From NCBI GenBank assembly GCA_014584345.1, contig JACTNB010000013.1, positions 124,001 through 188,000 of the forward strand: 64,000 nt of DNA, in the 5' to 3' direction. Numbering within the stretch: position 1 is the first letter of the stretch; every line of letters starts with the position of its first letter. Origin of the DNA: Planctomycetota bacterium (GTDB lineage: Bacteria > Planctomycetota > Planctomycetia > Planctomycetales > Planctomycetaceae). Both the position numbers and the translations under genes were made by a program. Shown one piece after another: positions 1 through 8,473 of this stretch. The notes below the pieces were generated by a model. It made no database searches. It was not told the DNA's origin and saw only the letters and a list, made by a program, of their open reading frames with translations.

Positions 1-401
1 GTAGTTTTCCCGTCCTGGGATTTTACCTGCACCTTTCCCGGTCCCTGCAGGCGACCGTGGCCGAGATAACGCGTGATTTTGTTCTTCTGAAACAAACCCT
101 CGATACCGCGTGTCAGGGTCGAGACGACAGAATCCTTCTGGCCCAGCATTTTGGTCAGGTCCAGGGAAACATTGCCGACATGAATTCCCCGTTCGGCCAG
201 ATGTTCGCGGGTCCGTTCATACAACTCGCTCGATTCCAGCAGGGCCTTGCTGGGGATGCAACCGACGCGGAGGCAGGTCCCCCCCAGCGCGGATTCCTTT
301 TCAATGCAGGCCACATTGAGTCCCAGTTGTGCAGCGCGGATTGCGGCGACGTAACCACCCGGGCCGGCCCCGATAACGACCAGATCGTGCTGTGTGCTCA
401 T
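1..401 (-). CDS. lpdA: Dihydrolipoyl dehydrogenase (E3), N-terminal part, cut by window edge
   Basis: This is the N-terminal 133 residues of a flavoprotein disulfide reductase that reoxidises the lipoyl groups of 2-oxoacid dehydrogenase complexes with NAD+. On the minus strand the protein starts MSTQHDLVVIGAGPGG, a Rossmann FAD-binding GxGxxG motif. It continues with GGTCLRVGCIPSKALLE, the redox-active CxxxxC disulfide typical of E3. It lies 74 bp downstream of the E2 gene on the same strand, so the two probably form one operon. The remainder lies outside the window. Family assignment is secure; which 2-oxoacid complex it serves is inferred from the neighbouring E2. Confidence 0.93.
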   Translation of the reverse strand, partial: MSTQHDLVVIGAGPGGYVAAIRAAQLGLNVACIEKESALGGTCLRVGCIPSKALLESSELYERTREHLAERGIHVGNVSLDLTKMLGQKDSVVSTLTRGIEGLFQKNKITRYLGHGRLQGPGKVQVKSQDGKT

Positions 402-475
402 GTTGAATTTATACGTTTCTAGGAGGCGCAGGGTTCGTGCCGGGTATGCGGATACCGCGAGGCGAAGCGAGCTTT

Positions 476-1660
476 TCAGATTTCCATCAACATCCGGGTC
501 GGGTCTTCAATCACTTCCTTGACCCTGCGGAGGAAGGTAACGGCCTCGCGACCATCAACCACCCGGTGATCGTAGGTGAGGGCAATGTACATCATCGGAC
601 GAATCACGACCTGACCGTTGAGGGCCACCGGTCGATCGAAAATGCCGTGCATGCCCAGGACACCACTTTGCGGAGGATTAACGATCGGCGTGGAAAGCAG
701 CGAACCATACACGCCCCCGTTGGTGATGGTGAAGCTGCCCCCCTCGAGTTCTTCCAGGGCAATTTTGTTTTCCTTGGCCCGCTTTCCGAAGTCGGCAATT
801 TTCGACTCGATTTCGGAGAAGCTCATGCGCTCGGCATTCCGCAACACGGGGACAACCAACCCCTTGCCACCACCAACGGCGACGCCGATATCGTAGTAAT
901 TGCGATAAACCAGTTGATTGTCCCGCAGTTGCGCGCCCACTTGCGGAAACTGGTTCAGGGCATCGACCACCGCTTTTACGAAGAAGGACATGAAGCCCAG
1001 CTTTACGCCATATTTCTGCTGAAAACTGTCCTTGTATTGATTCCGCAAGGCCATGACGTGAGACATATCCACCTCGTTGAAGGTGGTCAGCAGGGCGGCG
1101 TTCTGCTGGGCCGACACCAGGCGTTCGGCGATTCGCCGACGAATCGGGCTGAGCGGGACGAGTTCCTCCGAACGGGGCGCCAATGCGGGGGAGGCCTCCT
1201 CGTTGAAGGAAGCGGTGAGTACGTCTTCCTTCAGCAACCGCCCGCCTGGCCCCGAAGCGACCACCTGTTCTGCCTGGAGACCCCGCTGAGACAGCTCTCG
1301 AGCCGCGGCCGGCATGACTTTCGGGGACTGCGTGGCCTGGGCTCGGGAAGCAGGGGCAGGAGCCTTTTTCTCGGCGGGTGCCCCTCCCTTCGGGGAAGCG
1401 TCGCCCGCATCCGCGGGCTGTTCCTCTTCCTCGAAGTAGGCGATGACATCCCCCACGGCAGCCATATCGCCCGCTTTTTTGACGATCCGGGTGATTTTGC
1501 CACCAGCCGGCGCGGGCACATCGAATGTCGCCTTGTCGGTTTCCAGGCCGACAATCTCGGTATCGGCTGCCACCCATTTGCCGGCGTCTACATACCACTC
1601 GCCTATTTGTACTTCGGAAATGGACTCACCAACCGCAGGAACCACGATCTCCGTCGCCAT
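476..1660 (-). CDS. sucB: Dihydrolipoyllysine succinyltransferase, E2 of 2-oxoglutarate dehydrogenase
   Basis: The 394-residue protein has the full E2 layout. An N-terminal lipoyl domain carries the lipoyl lysine near residue 43 in GLETDKATFDVPAP. An Ala/Pro-rich linker follows, then a peripheral subunit-binding domain around residues 112-150 (VMPAAARELS, GPGGRLLKEDV). The C-terminal acyltransferase domain ends with the catalytic motif TYDHRVVDGREA near residues 362-373. The ETDK lipoyl context and overall length fit SucB better than a pyruvate E2. It transfers succinyl groups to CoA in the TCA cycle. The E3 gene follows 74 bp downstream; no E1 gene is adjacent in this window. Confidence 0.93.
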   Translation of the reverse strand: MATEIVVPAVGESISEVQIGEWYVDAGKWVAADTEIVGLETDKATFDVPAPAGGKITRIVKKAGDMAAVGDVIAYFEEEEQPADAGDASPKGGAPAEKKAPAPASRAQATQSPKVMPAAARELSQRGLQAEQVVASGPGGRLLKEDVLTASFNEEASPALAPRSEELVPLSPIRRRIAERLVSAQQNAALLTTFNEVDMSHVMALRNQYKDSFQQKYGVKLGFMSFFVKAVVDALNQFPQVGAQLRDNQLVYRNYYDIGVAVGGGKGLVVPVLRNAERMSFSEIESKIADFGKRAKENKIALEELEGGSFTITNGGVYGSLLSTPIVNPPQSGVLGMHGIFDRPVALNGQVVIRPMMYIALTYDHRVVDGREAVTFLRRVKEVIEDPTRMLMEI

Positions 1661-1925
1661 GTTTGCTCCGCAATGTTTCGGTAAGACGCCCGTTACCGTT
1701 ACTGAATGAATTATCAGGGGCTTGTTGCCGGGAGGAACCGCCGCGCCGCAACTTGTCCGTTACTCTGGAGACGCCCGGAGAATTAGCGACGACTCATGGA
1801 TTCTTCCTACTCGTGAGGATAAATCAACCAGTTATTCCGTCAACTGATGGCAATAAAAATTCAAAGCTTCGCAACAGATTCCCTGCCCGTCGGCGGAATC
1901 CCTGGGGTGGCTGCGCAATTTGGGG

Positions 1926-3116
1926 CTATGTGTTCAGGTCCGCATCCTCCCGCGGATACCCCCAGGCGTCGAAGCAGAAGCCCCATTCGCGATGCAACCT
2001 GCAACGAGTCTCCGCGGGAATTTCACGGTGGCGATTCGTGCGATAGGAGCCGGACCGTTGGAGATACGCTTCCAGGCGGGGCCGCATTTCCGCGAAATCG
2101 GGCAGCTTCAGGGCCTCGTAAATGGCCTCGACTTCCGTGCGGGGAGACTGGACCAGTCGCTCATACGACACTTCGTGCAACCTGCCAGGCGGGATCAACT
2201 CCCGTTGAGCGAAATAGGACTCGTACAGTGTGCGGTACAACCGCAACACCATCTCCTCGACTCTGGAGAAATCGTAATTCTGCAGCGCCCAGACGGGTAT
2301 TACTTGGCTGGACATGTGCATAAAGGAACGGTACACGTCGTAGGGATGCCGATGAATGTGCACGAAGCGCGCGTCCGGAAACGTCTCGAGCAGCAAGCGG
2401 ATCCGCGCGGTATGATTGGGGGATTTAAGTATCAAGGGCCGACCGCTTCCCTGCCCTACCTTGCAGACGAAAAATCGCAGGGCGTCCTGAAACTGCTTTC
2501 GTTCCTCCGCGGTGGCCTGCTCGAAGGTGAGATAGCGTTCGTAGTATTCTTCCCTGCGGGGAAAAGCCCAGCCCAGCATATTCGATTTCCCGCAGAGAAT
2601 CGCGAGAGCCATTTCATCCTCCGCGGGTTCCGTGAAGCTCTGCTCGACATTGTCCATGAACCGTTTGCGGGGCAGCGTGAACTTCAGAATTTTCTCTAAC
2701 CAGGGTCGCGAGAGGCGGTATGTCAGCGGATACATCGTCTGATACAGATCGGGGGCGGAAAATCTCTCGTCCTGGCAAAGCAGGTTGTGCAGGTGAGTCG
2801 TCCCGCTCCGCCAACTCCCCAGTACAAACAGCGGCTGCCCCACCGGGGTGGACTCCGGCCGGGGGCCATACAGGGATTGTTCCAGACAGGCCAGGGGCGA
2901 AGTGATGGCACTGACCAGCGACAGGTGCAGCGCCTTCCCCCAATAGCGGGCATCCACCCGAAACCTGTTTGCCGCCAGCAGGTTCCACCAGTCCCCGCAA
3001 CGAATTCCCGCCAGGCATCCCGGACCGAGCAGCCGGACCAGTGTCACCTTCAGATTCGTCTCGGACGGGGCAGGCGGGGACATCGACGGTGATGCTGTGT
3101 CGTGGGAAGCAGGCAT
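1926..3116 (-). CDS. Sulfotransferase family protein
   Basis: This 396-residue protein resembles PAPS-dependent sulfotransferases of the Sulfotransfer_3 type. Visible motifs are the 5'-phosphosulfate loop in FVLGSWRSGTTHLHNLLCQD and the 3'-phosphate region KSPNHTARIRLL followed by FVHIHRHPYDVYRS. The acceptor is unknown; many relatives act on carbohydrates or small molecules. An in-frame TTG six codons upstream is possible, but the ATG at 3116 is preferred. It stands alone, with a 265-bp gap to sucB downstream and a 310-bp gap to the next gene upstream. No secretion signal is visible, so a cytoplasmic enzyme is expected. Confidence 0.85.
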   Translation of the reverse strand: MPASHDTASPSMSPPAPSETNLKVTLVRLLGPGCLAGIRCGDWWNLLAANRFRVDARYWGKALHLSLVSAITSPLACLEQSLYGPRPESTPVGQPLFVLGSWRSGTTHLHNLLCQDERFSAPDLYQTMYPLTYRLSRPWLEKILKFTLPRKRFMDNVEQSFTEPAEDEMALAILCGKSNMLGWAFPRREEYYERYLTFEQATAEERKQFQDALRFFVCKVGQGSGRPLILKSPNHTARIRLLLETFPDARFVHIHRHPYDVYRSFMHMSSQVIPVWALQNYDFSRVEEMVLRLYRTLYESYFAQRELIPPGRLHEVSYERLVQSPRTEVEAIYEALKLPDFAEMRPRLEAYLQRSGSYRTNRHREIPAETRCRLHREWGFCFDAWGYPREDADLNT

Positions 3117-3426
3117 GACGGATGGTATCGACAAATCGATTTACGTTGGGATTGATCGCGCCAGGTTCGTGAGCTGCCGCGCGGCCCCGAGGATTTCGAA
3201 GCCATAGCCTAGACTTACACTCTATACGATTCCCGGGCAAGACTCCAGGCACGGGTTCGTACCGACTCCAACCGCGAGGTTTTCAAGAATCCGCCTGCCG
3301 TTATTCAATGTTGCCGCGTGCGGCACTGTGATACAACTGCAAGCGGTCTAACATACCACCCAGGCCGCAACTGCGTCTCAGCCTTGTGGAATTCCCCTCC
3401 TGACTGGCGGACGATAGGATGAGTTC

Positions 3427-4134
3427 ATGCACATTACCGTGAAAGATGTCCGGAAGTCCTTTCGGCGGGGAGAGTCCGAAATTCAAGTGTTGCGGGGGAT
3501 AACCTGCGCATTCGCGCCAGGCGTCTTCCATTTCATCGTGGGGCCTTCGGGGAGTGGCAAAAGTTCGCTATTGTATCTGCTGGGAGGACTGGACACCCCG
3601 ACTTCGGGTGAGATTGCGATCGATGGCAGCCCGATGGGGCAATGGTCGGAATCTCGCAGGAACCGGTTTCGCGGGGCACAGGTTGGTTTTATTTTTCAGA
3701 ACTTCAATTTGATGTCGAATCTCTCGGCACTGGAAAATGTGCTGGTCCCCTTCATGCCAGCCGGTGTCAGCAACGAACAGCGGGAACAGGCGCGGCAACT
3801 GCTGACGCGCGTTGGTTTGGGAAAACGCCTGACTCATCGCCCGAGTCATCTTTCGGGGGGAGAGCAGCAACGTGTTGCTATTGCCCGCGCCCTGTTAAAA
3901 CGCCCTTCGTTGATCCTGGCCGACGAACCGACCGGCGAACTCGACAGCCAGACGGGAAACGAAGTCCTCGGCCTGCTGCGGGAACTGAGTAGCGAACACC
4001 AGGCCACGGTCATCGTTGTGACACACGACACCAGCCACATGACCTCCGCCGATTTCGTCCATCGCATTCATGATGGCGTCATCGTGGAAACCCGCGTTCC
4101 GAATCCGGCTATCGTCGGCCCGGAAACCGACTGA
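3427..4134 (+). CDS. ABC transporter ATP-binding protein, LolD/MacB-like
   Basis: A 235-residue ABC ATPase. It has Walker A (GPSGSGKSS near residues 38-46), the signature LSGGEQQRVAIARAL, Walker B (LILADEPTGELDS) and the switch histidine in VVTHD. The sequence is closest in style to the LolD/MacB/FtsE group that powers lipoprotein release or mechanotransmission rather than solute uptake. No FtsX/LolC-type permease is adjacent: the preceding gene is a minus-strand sulfotransferase and the next a minus-strand acetyltransferase. Its membrane partner must therefore be encoded elsewhere, or the protein works alone. Substrate is unknown. Confidence 0.88.
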   Translation: MHITVKDVRKSFRRGESEIQVLRGITCAFAPGVFHFIVGPSGSGKSSLLYLLGGLDTPTSGEIAIDGSPMGQWSESRRNRFRGAQVGFIFQNFNLMSNLSALENVLVPFMPAGVSNEQREQARQLLTRVGLGKRLTHRPSHLSGGEQQRVAIARALLKRPSLILADEPTGELDSQTGNEVLGLLRELSSEHQATVIVVTHDTSHMTSADFVHRIHDGVIVETRVPNPAIVGPETD

Positions 4135-4179
4135 TCCCGGTCGACGCCGTCTCCGCGGGTACAAACAGGCTCCCCGTGT

Positions 4180-4671
4180 TCACGCGTCTCCAAATTTCTG
4201 CAAGGATGCGCCGGTCAGGCGATAGACCGTCCATTCCTGCTGGGGGCTGGCCCCCAGCGATTCGTAAAAGTCGATGGCCGGTTGATTCCAGTCGAGGACC
4301 GCCCATTCCATCCGCCCGCAACCCCGCTGCACTGCCAGGCGAGCCACTGCGGTCAGCAGCGCCTTGCCGATCCCCTGGCCACGCTGTTCGTCCCGCACAT
4401 ACAGGTCTTCCAGATAGACCCCCGGCTGGGCCAGGAAGGTCGAATAATTCGTAAAGAATATCGCCATGCCGACGACTCGTTCCCCCTGCTCCGCCAGCAG
4501 GCATTCCGCTGCAGGGGCCTGCCCGAACAGGGTCTCCCGCAACTTCTCCGGCGTTGCCACAACTTCCGCCGATAATTTTTCGTAGGCCGCCAATTCGTGA
4601 ATCAGATCCAGGATGCCGGGGGCATCCGCGGGAATCGCTGGGCGAATTCGAAAGGGGAAGGGAGAAACCAT
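4180..4671 (-). CDS. GNAT family N-acetyltransferase
   Basis: A 163-residue acetyl-CoA-dependent acyltransferase. The acetyl-CoA pyrophosphate-binding motif A is visible as YLEDLYVRDEQRGQGIGKAL, with QRGQGIG giving the Q/RxxGxG/A signature. The following segment WAVLDWNQPAIDFYESLGA is typical of diamine acetyltransferase-like (SSAT) members. The frame stays open upstream, but the start MVSPFPFRIRPA at 4671 is chosen because a longer version would run into the upstream lipoprotein gene and has no family similarity. The substrate, possibly a polyamine or amino acid, is not determined. Confidence 0.85.
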   Translation of the reverse strand: MVSPFPFRIRPAIPADAPGILDLIHELAAYEKLSAEVVATPEKLRETLFGQAPAAECLLAEQGERVVGMAIFFTNYSTFLAQPGVYLEDLYVRDEQRGQGIGKALLTAVARLAVQRGCGRMEWAVLDWNQPAIDFYESLGASPQQEWTVYRLTGASLQKFGDA

Positions 4672-4828
4672 CGGACTGCCTGTCTGAAAAAGTTCAACTG
4701 CGCAAAGTTTAACGATTAAAGTTGTTATACCGGTCGGGTCGATCATAACGATTGGAGCATTCTCGAAAAGTCCCGGGAGATGTTGTTGTTTGTGCAGAAT
4801 CCGACGGGCATAGTGAGGGGAGAACGAT

Positions 4829-6040
4829 ATGCGTCCAGGGACGCTGATTCTGACAGGCTGGCTGCTCGGCATCCTGGTATTGCCCGGATGTTTCGTGCTG
4901 CAGGTCGGCGTGACGAATCCCGCGCCCAATCTCCCCCGCATTGCGGTGGCGCCCTTTGTGAATCTGTCTTCCGAACGGAGTGTGGACGGCCGCCGATTTG
5001 CCGAAGCCTATTATACCGAACTGCAGAAGGTGCCTGGCTTTCAGGTGATACCCGTCGGGGTGGTGGAATCGGCCCTGCACGATTACGGGTTGAACCTGGA
5101 TTCCCCCGCCGACATGGAAAAACTGATTCATATCCTCGATGTGGACGGCCTCTGTTTTGGGGCGGTGACGGAATACAATCCCTATTACCCGCCACGACTC
5201 GGTCTGCAGATTTCGTGGTACACAACCAAATTTCCCGACTTCCAGCCCGGTTTGCCGCTCGATCCCGCAGCGGGAAAATCGTGGCGCGACGCTTCCGGGA
5301 GAGGTAAACGCACCCTCCCCCGCGAGGCCTCCTGGTCGGATCGTTTCCGCTGTGCGATTCCAGGTTTTCCCTGCGCGGAAGGTCTCGGCGGCCCCGAGAT
5401 GCCGTCGGCTCAGGCGTTTCCTCCCCTGAGGATTCGGGCGCAAAACGACGAGGCCCCGCCGGATCTGCCTTCGCTGGAACCGTCTCCACTGACGCCGGAT
5501 GAACAACGGGACTGGGATCGCGCCCTGATGCAGGTGATGGGGATTGATGCTCAGTTGCCGCCGGAGGAGGAAACCGACAGCGCACTGGAGAAACGCCGAA
5601 AATTGGAGACCTTGCAACAGCTGCTGGAAGTCCCTTCCCCCTTCGAGCGGGCAGAAACGGACGACGGGAGCGAACCTGCACTCCCCGGATTGCCGCAAAC
5701 GGACCAGCCCAACGCGTCAACTCCTCCCGAGTCCCTCATGGCCCCCAGTTCCGCGCCGCCCCGCTTGCCAGGTGAAAATCCGTATCCTGAAAATCCCTTT
5801 CCCCAGCCCTACATGTCCTACACCCGGGTGTTCGACGGGGCCGATGCGGAGTTTACCGCAGCTTTGAAGAACTATCTGGAATTAAGCGGCGACCAGCGAA
5901 GCGGAGGCTGGACGGGTCACCTGCATCGTAGCGAGGATTTCATTCGCTTCTGCATGCGGAGCATGATTGTGGAGATGCTGCAACTCCACGGCGGCGAAGC
6001 ACAGCGGCGATTTGTAATGACTTCGCGGAAATATCAATAG
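4829..6040 (+). CDS. Predicted lipoprotein of unknown function
   Basis: The 403-residue protein begins with a lipoprotein signal peptide ending in the lipobox LPGC (Cys21). The N-terminal third (RIAVAPFVNLSSER, then AYYTELQKVPGFQVIPV) resembles periplasmic lipoproteins that assemble secretion or surface structures, the GNA1162/CsgG-like 'PF.N.S' style. A long proline-rich, probably disordered middle follows (about residues 150-310). A conserved-looking C-terminal block SYTRVFDGADAEFTAALKNY comes next, with Arg/His-rich helices after it. Function is unknown. GGGGAG precedes the ATG by a suitable distance. It is followed closely by the small gene at 6227. Confidence 0.7.
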   Translation: MRPGTLILTGWLLGILVLPGCFVLQVGVTNPAPNLPRIAVAPFVNLSSERSVDGRRFAEAYYTELQKVPGFQVIPVGVVESALHDYGLNLDSPADMEKLIHILDVDGLCFGAVTEYNPYYPPRLGLQISWYTTKFPDFQPGLPLDPAAGKSWRDASGRGKRTLPREASWSDRFRCAIPGFPCAEGLGGPEMPSAQAFPPLRIRAQNDEAPPDLPSLEPSPLTPDEQRDWDRALMQVMGIDAQLPPEEETDSALEKRRKLETLQQLLEVPSPFERAETDDGSEPALPGLPQTDQPNASTPPESLMAPSSAPPRLPGENPYPENPFPQPYMSYTRVFDGADAEFTAALKNYLELSGDQRSGGWTGHLHRSEDFIRFCMRSMIVEMLQLHGGEAQRRFVMTSRKYQ

Positions 6041-6226
6041 CTTCTCCCCTTGCCGGTCGATAAACGTAAGGAGGACCGGGGGGATCTCGTATTCGGCGTT
6101 GCCGCTGCAACGGTCGGCTACTCCCTTTGTCGCCTCGCGACGAGTCTCAAGGATGAGATGGACATCAGGGAGGAACAGGCTCTGGGGCACCTTGCGTGCC
6201 ACAAGTCTTGCAGGGAGCATTACGGA

Positions 6227-6475
6227 ATGGCCCAGGAAATCAACGTCCTGGCGTTGGTGAAGGACAATCAGCGCTATGTGTTTTTGTACGACGATGCCAG
6301 TCACGATCAACTGCTTCAGACCCTGGGACGCTACGCCGCCGACCCGGAACTGAATTTCAGTTGGTACGATGCCGCAGTCATGAGCCAGCGCGTGCGCGCC
6401 CTTCGTAAACACTACAGCCAGAATTCAGGACCTCTCCCACACACCTCGAATTCCCGTCTGCGCGACGCCGCTTGA
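6227..6475 (+). CDS. Small conserved-looking protein of unknown function
   Basis: An 82-residue protein beginning MAQEINVLALVKDNQRYVFL. The frame is open for 59 codons upstream, but the ATG at 6227 is preferred because a GGGAG-type ribosome site (cagggagc) precedes it and the preceding residues look non-coding. It reads as a compact alpha/beta protein (LALVKDNQRYVFLYDD, then DQLLQTLGRYAADPELNFSW). I recall similar short proteins in planctomycete genomes but cannot assign a domain. It has no signal peptide or membrane segment, so a cytosolic location is expected. Confidence 0.65.
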   Translation: MAQEINVLALVKDNQRYVFLYDDASHDQLLQTLGRYAADPELNFSWYDAAVMSQRVRALRKHYSQNSGPLPHTSNSRLRDAA

Positions 6476-6511
6476 AGTTCGTGCCGCGCCCATCACGGCA
6501 TGTTGATAAAT

Positions 6512-6755
6512 CCGGATTTCCCGCCCGGGTCAATAAAACAGGATTGTTGACTTCGACGAACTAGCCGCGACCGTCAGGAAGCGGGCCAATCTGGGCCTAA
6601 GGTTACTGTAACACATTGCCATTAATTTAGTTATGTCAAAGGAGTGTTCCTCGGGGGTACCGACCGCGTGGCCCGCTTCCTGGCGGGCGCGGCTAGTTTT
6701 ACAGGCACTTTCAGACATAATTTACCGCATTAGTAACTGTGTGAGAAACGCGGAC
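6512..6755 (+). repeat. Composite inverted repeat, copy A (complete)
   Basis: Arrangement: outer arm 1 (about 6512-6560, containing GGTCAATAAAACAGGATTG), inverted repeat left 6561-6588, core 6589-6668, inverted repeat right 6669-6696, outer arm 2 (about 6697-6755, ending TAACTGTGTGAGAAA). The two 28-bp arms start or end in CTAG and are near-perfect reverse complements (CTAGCCGCG...GCGGGCCA versus TGGCCCGC...GCGGCTAG). It matches the copy at 11341-11580 in every module, but the core lies in the opposite orientation relative to the outer arms. It sits between the small protein gene and the recombinase gene. Confidence 0.85.
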
Positions 6756-6948
6756 TAGCCCGTTGATAGTAGAGCTTGCACGGCTCTGCGAACCGGACAA
6801 CCGAGGGAAAGTGCTTGGAAATACACTCCTCTCGGAGCCATGGCACGCGAAACTGCATAAATCAACACGCCGCGACGGATGCGGCTGGTTCCGTAACCTG
6901 TAGGGAAACGCAAAAACCCTTAGAGACAGAAACGGCACTGGTAAACCC

Positions 6949-7869
6949 GTGGAAGCCGCCTTTGATGGATTCCTGAGATACCTGCACCTGGAACGAAATG
7001 CCTCCGAGTTGACCCGGAAGGCATATGCCGAGGATTTCGCGAGCTTTCTCGATTACTGTACCGATCGGCATGGGCATGTGCCGGATCCCGAAGCGGCCGA
7101 CATGACGCTGCTGCGGGGGTATCTGACCTATCTGCATGATTGCGGTTATCAGCGCACGACAATCGCCCGTCGCCTGGCCTGTCTCCGCAGTCTGTTTCGC
7201 TACTGTCAGCGCGAGCAGCTCTGCACCAGTAATCCGGCCAAGGCACTGCGAACGCCGCGTGTGGGCCGAAAGTTGCCTCACTACCTCACCACCCGCGAAA
7301 TCGGAACGCTGCTGGAAGCACCTCCCGCAAACGAACCGCAGGGACTGCGCGATCGAGCCATTCTGGAAACCTTGTACACCGCCGGGTTGCGCGTCGCCGA
7401 ACTGGTCTCCCTGAACCTGGAGGATTGGGACCAGGATGCCAACATACTGAGGGTGCGCGGCAAAGGAAAAAAGGAACGCATCGCCCCAGTCGGAAGTTAT
7501 GCCCAGAAGGCGTTATTACGCTGGCTGGAGGTGCGGGCAGTGAGTCCTCGCGCGAAATCGAGCGAACGCACCGCGCTGTTTCTGAATCGATTCGGCCAGC
7601 GCCTGACCACCCGCAGCATTGGACGGCTGCTGGAGAAATACCTGCGAGAAACGGGACTCTCCTCGAAAACCAGCCCCCACACGTTGAGGCATAGCTTTGC
7701 CACGCATTTGCTCGATGGCGGGGCCGATCTCCGCAGCGTGCAGGAATTGCTCGGCCATAAAAGCCTGACGACCACGCAAATCTATACCCACGTCAGTACC
7801 GCCAGGCTCCGCGACACCTACGAACAGGCCCACCCGCACGCGCGAAATCAACGCCGACGCGCCCTGTAG
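6949..7869 (+). CDS. xerC: Tyrosine recombinase, XerC/XerD family
   Basis: A 306-residue tyrosine recombinase, the usual Xer length. An N-terminal SAM-like core-binding domain spans about residues 1-95. The catalytic domain carries the full active-site set: Arg148 in TAGLRVAEL, Lys172/174 in RGKGKKER, His244 and Arg247 in HTLRHSFATHLL, His270 in LLGHKSL and the nucleophile Tyr279 in TTQIYTHVS. It would resolve chromosome dimers at dif. The C-terminal tail (TARLRDTYEQAHPHA) is as XerD-like as XerC-like, so the paralogue label is uncertain. It starts at GTG. Repeat copies lie on both sides (6512-6755 and 7943-8099); a functional link is only speculation. Confidence 0.9.
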   Translation: MEAAFDGFLRYLHLERNASELTRKAYAEDFASFLDYCTDRHGHVPDPEAADMTLLRGYLTYLHDCGYQRTTIARRLACLRSLFRYCQREQLCTSNPAKALRTPRVGRKLPHYLTTREIGTLLEAPPANEPQGLRDRAILETLYTAGLRVAELVSLNLEDWDQDANILRVRGKGKKERIAPVGSYAQKALLRWLEVRAVSPRAKSSERTALFLNRFGQRLTTRSIGRLLEKYLRETGLSSKTSPHTLRHSFATHLLDGGADLRSVQELLGHKSLTTTQIYTHVSTARLRDTYEQAHPHARNQRRRAL

Positions 7870-7942
7870 TTGCTTATGCCGGGTCTCGTCTCCCAGCTTC
7901 AGGCACTACAAAGCTTACCGATATTTGCATCGCAATGGGTTA

Positions 7943-8099
7943 CTAGCCGCGCCCGTCAGGAAGCGGGCCAGGTTGGAGTCGCAAATGCCGCACAGCAGTC
8001 CCTTCCGGTGGATTCTAGGTCGGCCGTATGATTGCGAGTTGCAGCGCCCGAGTGTCCCGCTGCCTCACGGGCGCGGCTAGTTATGAGGCAGCGGGCCAG
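7943..8099. repeat. Composite inverted repeat, variant copy
   Basis: A left 28-bp arm (7943-7970, CTAGCCGCGCCCGTCAGGAA...) is followed by an unrelated core and a diverged right arm ending in GCGCGGCTAG at 8080. A third partial arm in left orientation follows (about 8082-8099, GAGGCAGCGGGCCAG). The outer arms of copies A and B are absent. The core differs from those copies, which indicates that several core types exist between the same arms. Confidence 0.75.
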
Positions 8100-8185
8100 G
8101 TTGGGCCGCACTCGCGCTGGCGGAGAAGACTGACTGCGACTCGTCCCTAGGGCTCGATTCATGGACGAGTAACGAGGGCCAAATG

Positions 8186-8216
8186 AAAAAAGGGCGCGCG
8201 GCAAGCCGTGCGCCCC
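8186..8216 (-). terminator. Rho-independent terminator of csrA
   Basis: On the minus strand, about 50 bp after the csrA stop, GGGCGC-A-CGGC and GCCG-C-GCGCCC form a strong GC hairpin with one internal mismatch. Six T residues follow directly. This is the clearest intrinsic terminator in the window. Confidence 0.85.
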
Positions 8217-8266
8217 AGGTCGATGGGAGGAATCCCACGGGAATCCCGCGGAGGGGGGGAAGCGTC

Positions 8267-8473
8267 CTAGCCGGCGATCGCGGAGGCGTCCTGCATCCCG
8301 GAATCCTTGCGAGGCTGTGCTTCCGTCTCGCACAATTCTTCTCGCAGGATACTCATGTCGCGGGGGGCTTCAATTCCCAACCGAACCGTGTTGGGACCGA
8401 TTCGAACCACCGTAATGGCGACATCATCGCCGATTCGAATCTTCTCGCCCGACTTCCTTGATAGTACCAGCAT
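8267..8473 (-). CDS. csrA: Carbon storage regulator CsrA
   Basis: The 68-residue protein starts MLVLSRKSGEKIRIGDDV and contains the RNA-binding GIEAPRDMSILREEL segment, both diagnostic of CsrA/RsmA. CsrA binds GGA motifs in mRNA leaders and controls translation and stability. The length is normal, with a short acidic C-terminal extension after the core (about residues 48-68). It is transcribed alone and ends at a strong terminator (8186-8216). Flagellin or FliW genes, common CsrA partners, are not nearby. Confidence 0.96.
   Translation of the reverse strand: MLVLSRKSGEKIRIGDDVAITVVRIGPNTVRLGIEAPRDMSILREELCETEAQPRKDSGMQDASAIAG

Noticed and set aside
437..1684. Long plus-strand frame of 415 codons
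   Set aside because: It is antisense to sucB, whose lipoyl, subunit-binding and catalytic motifs are all present on the minus strand.
6949..7869. Recombinase as an integron integrase or phage integrase
   Set aside because: Length, N-terminal domain and C-terminal motif match housekeeping XerC/D; there is no integron-specific insert, att site or cassette array.
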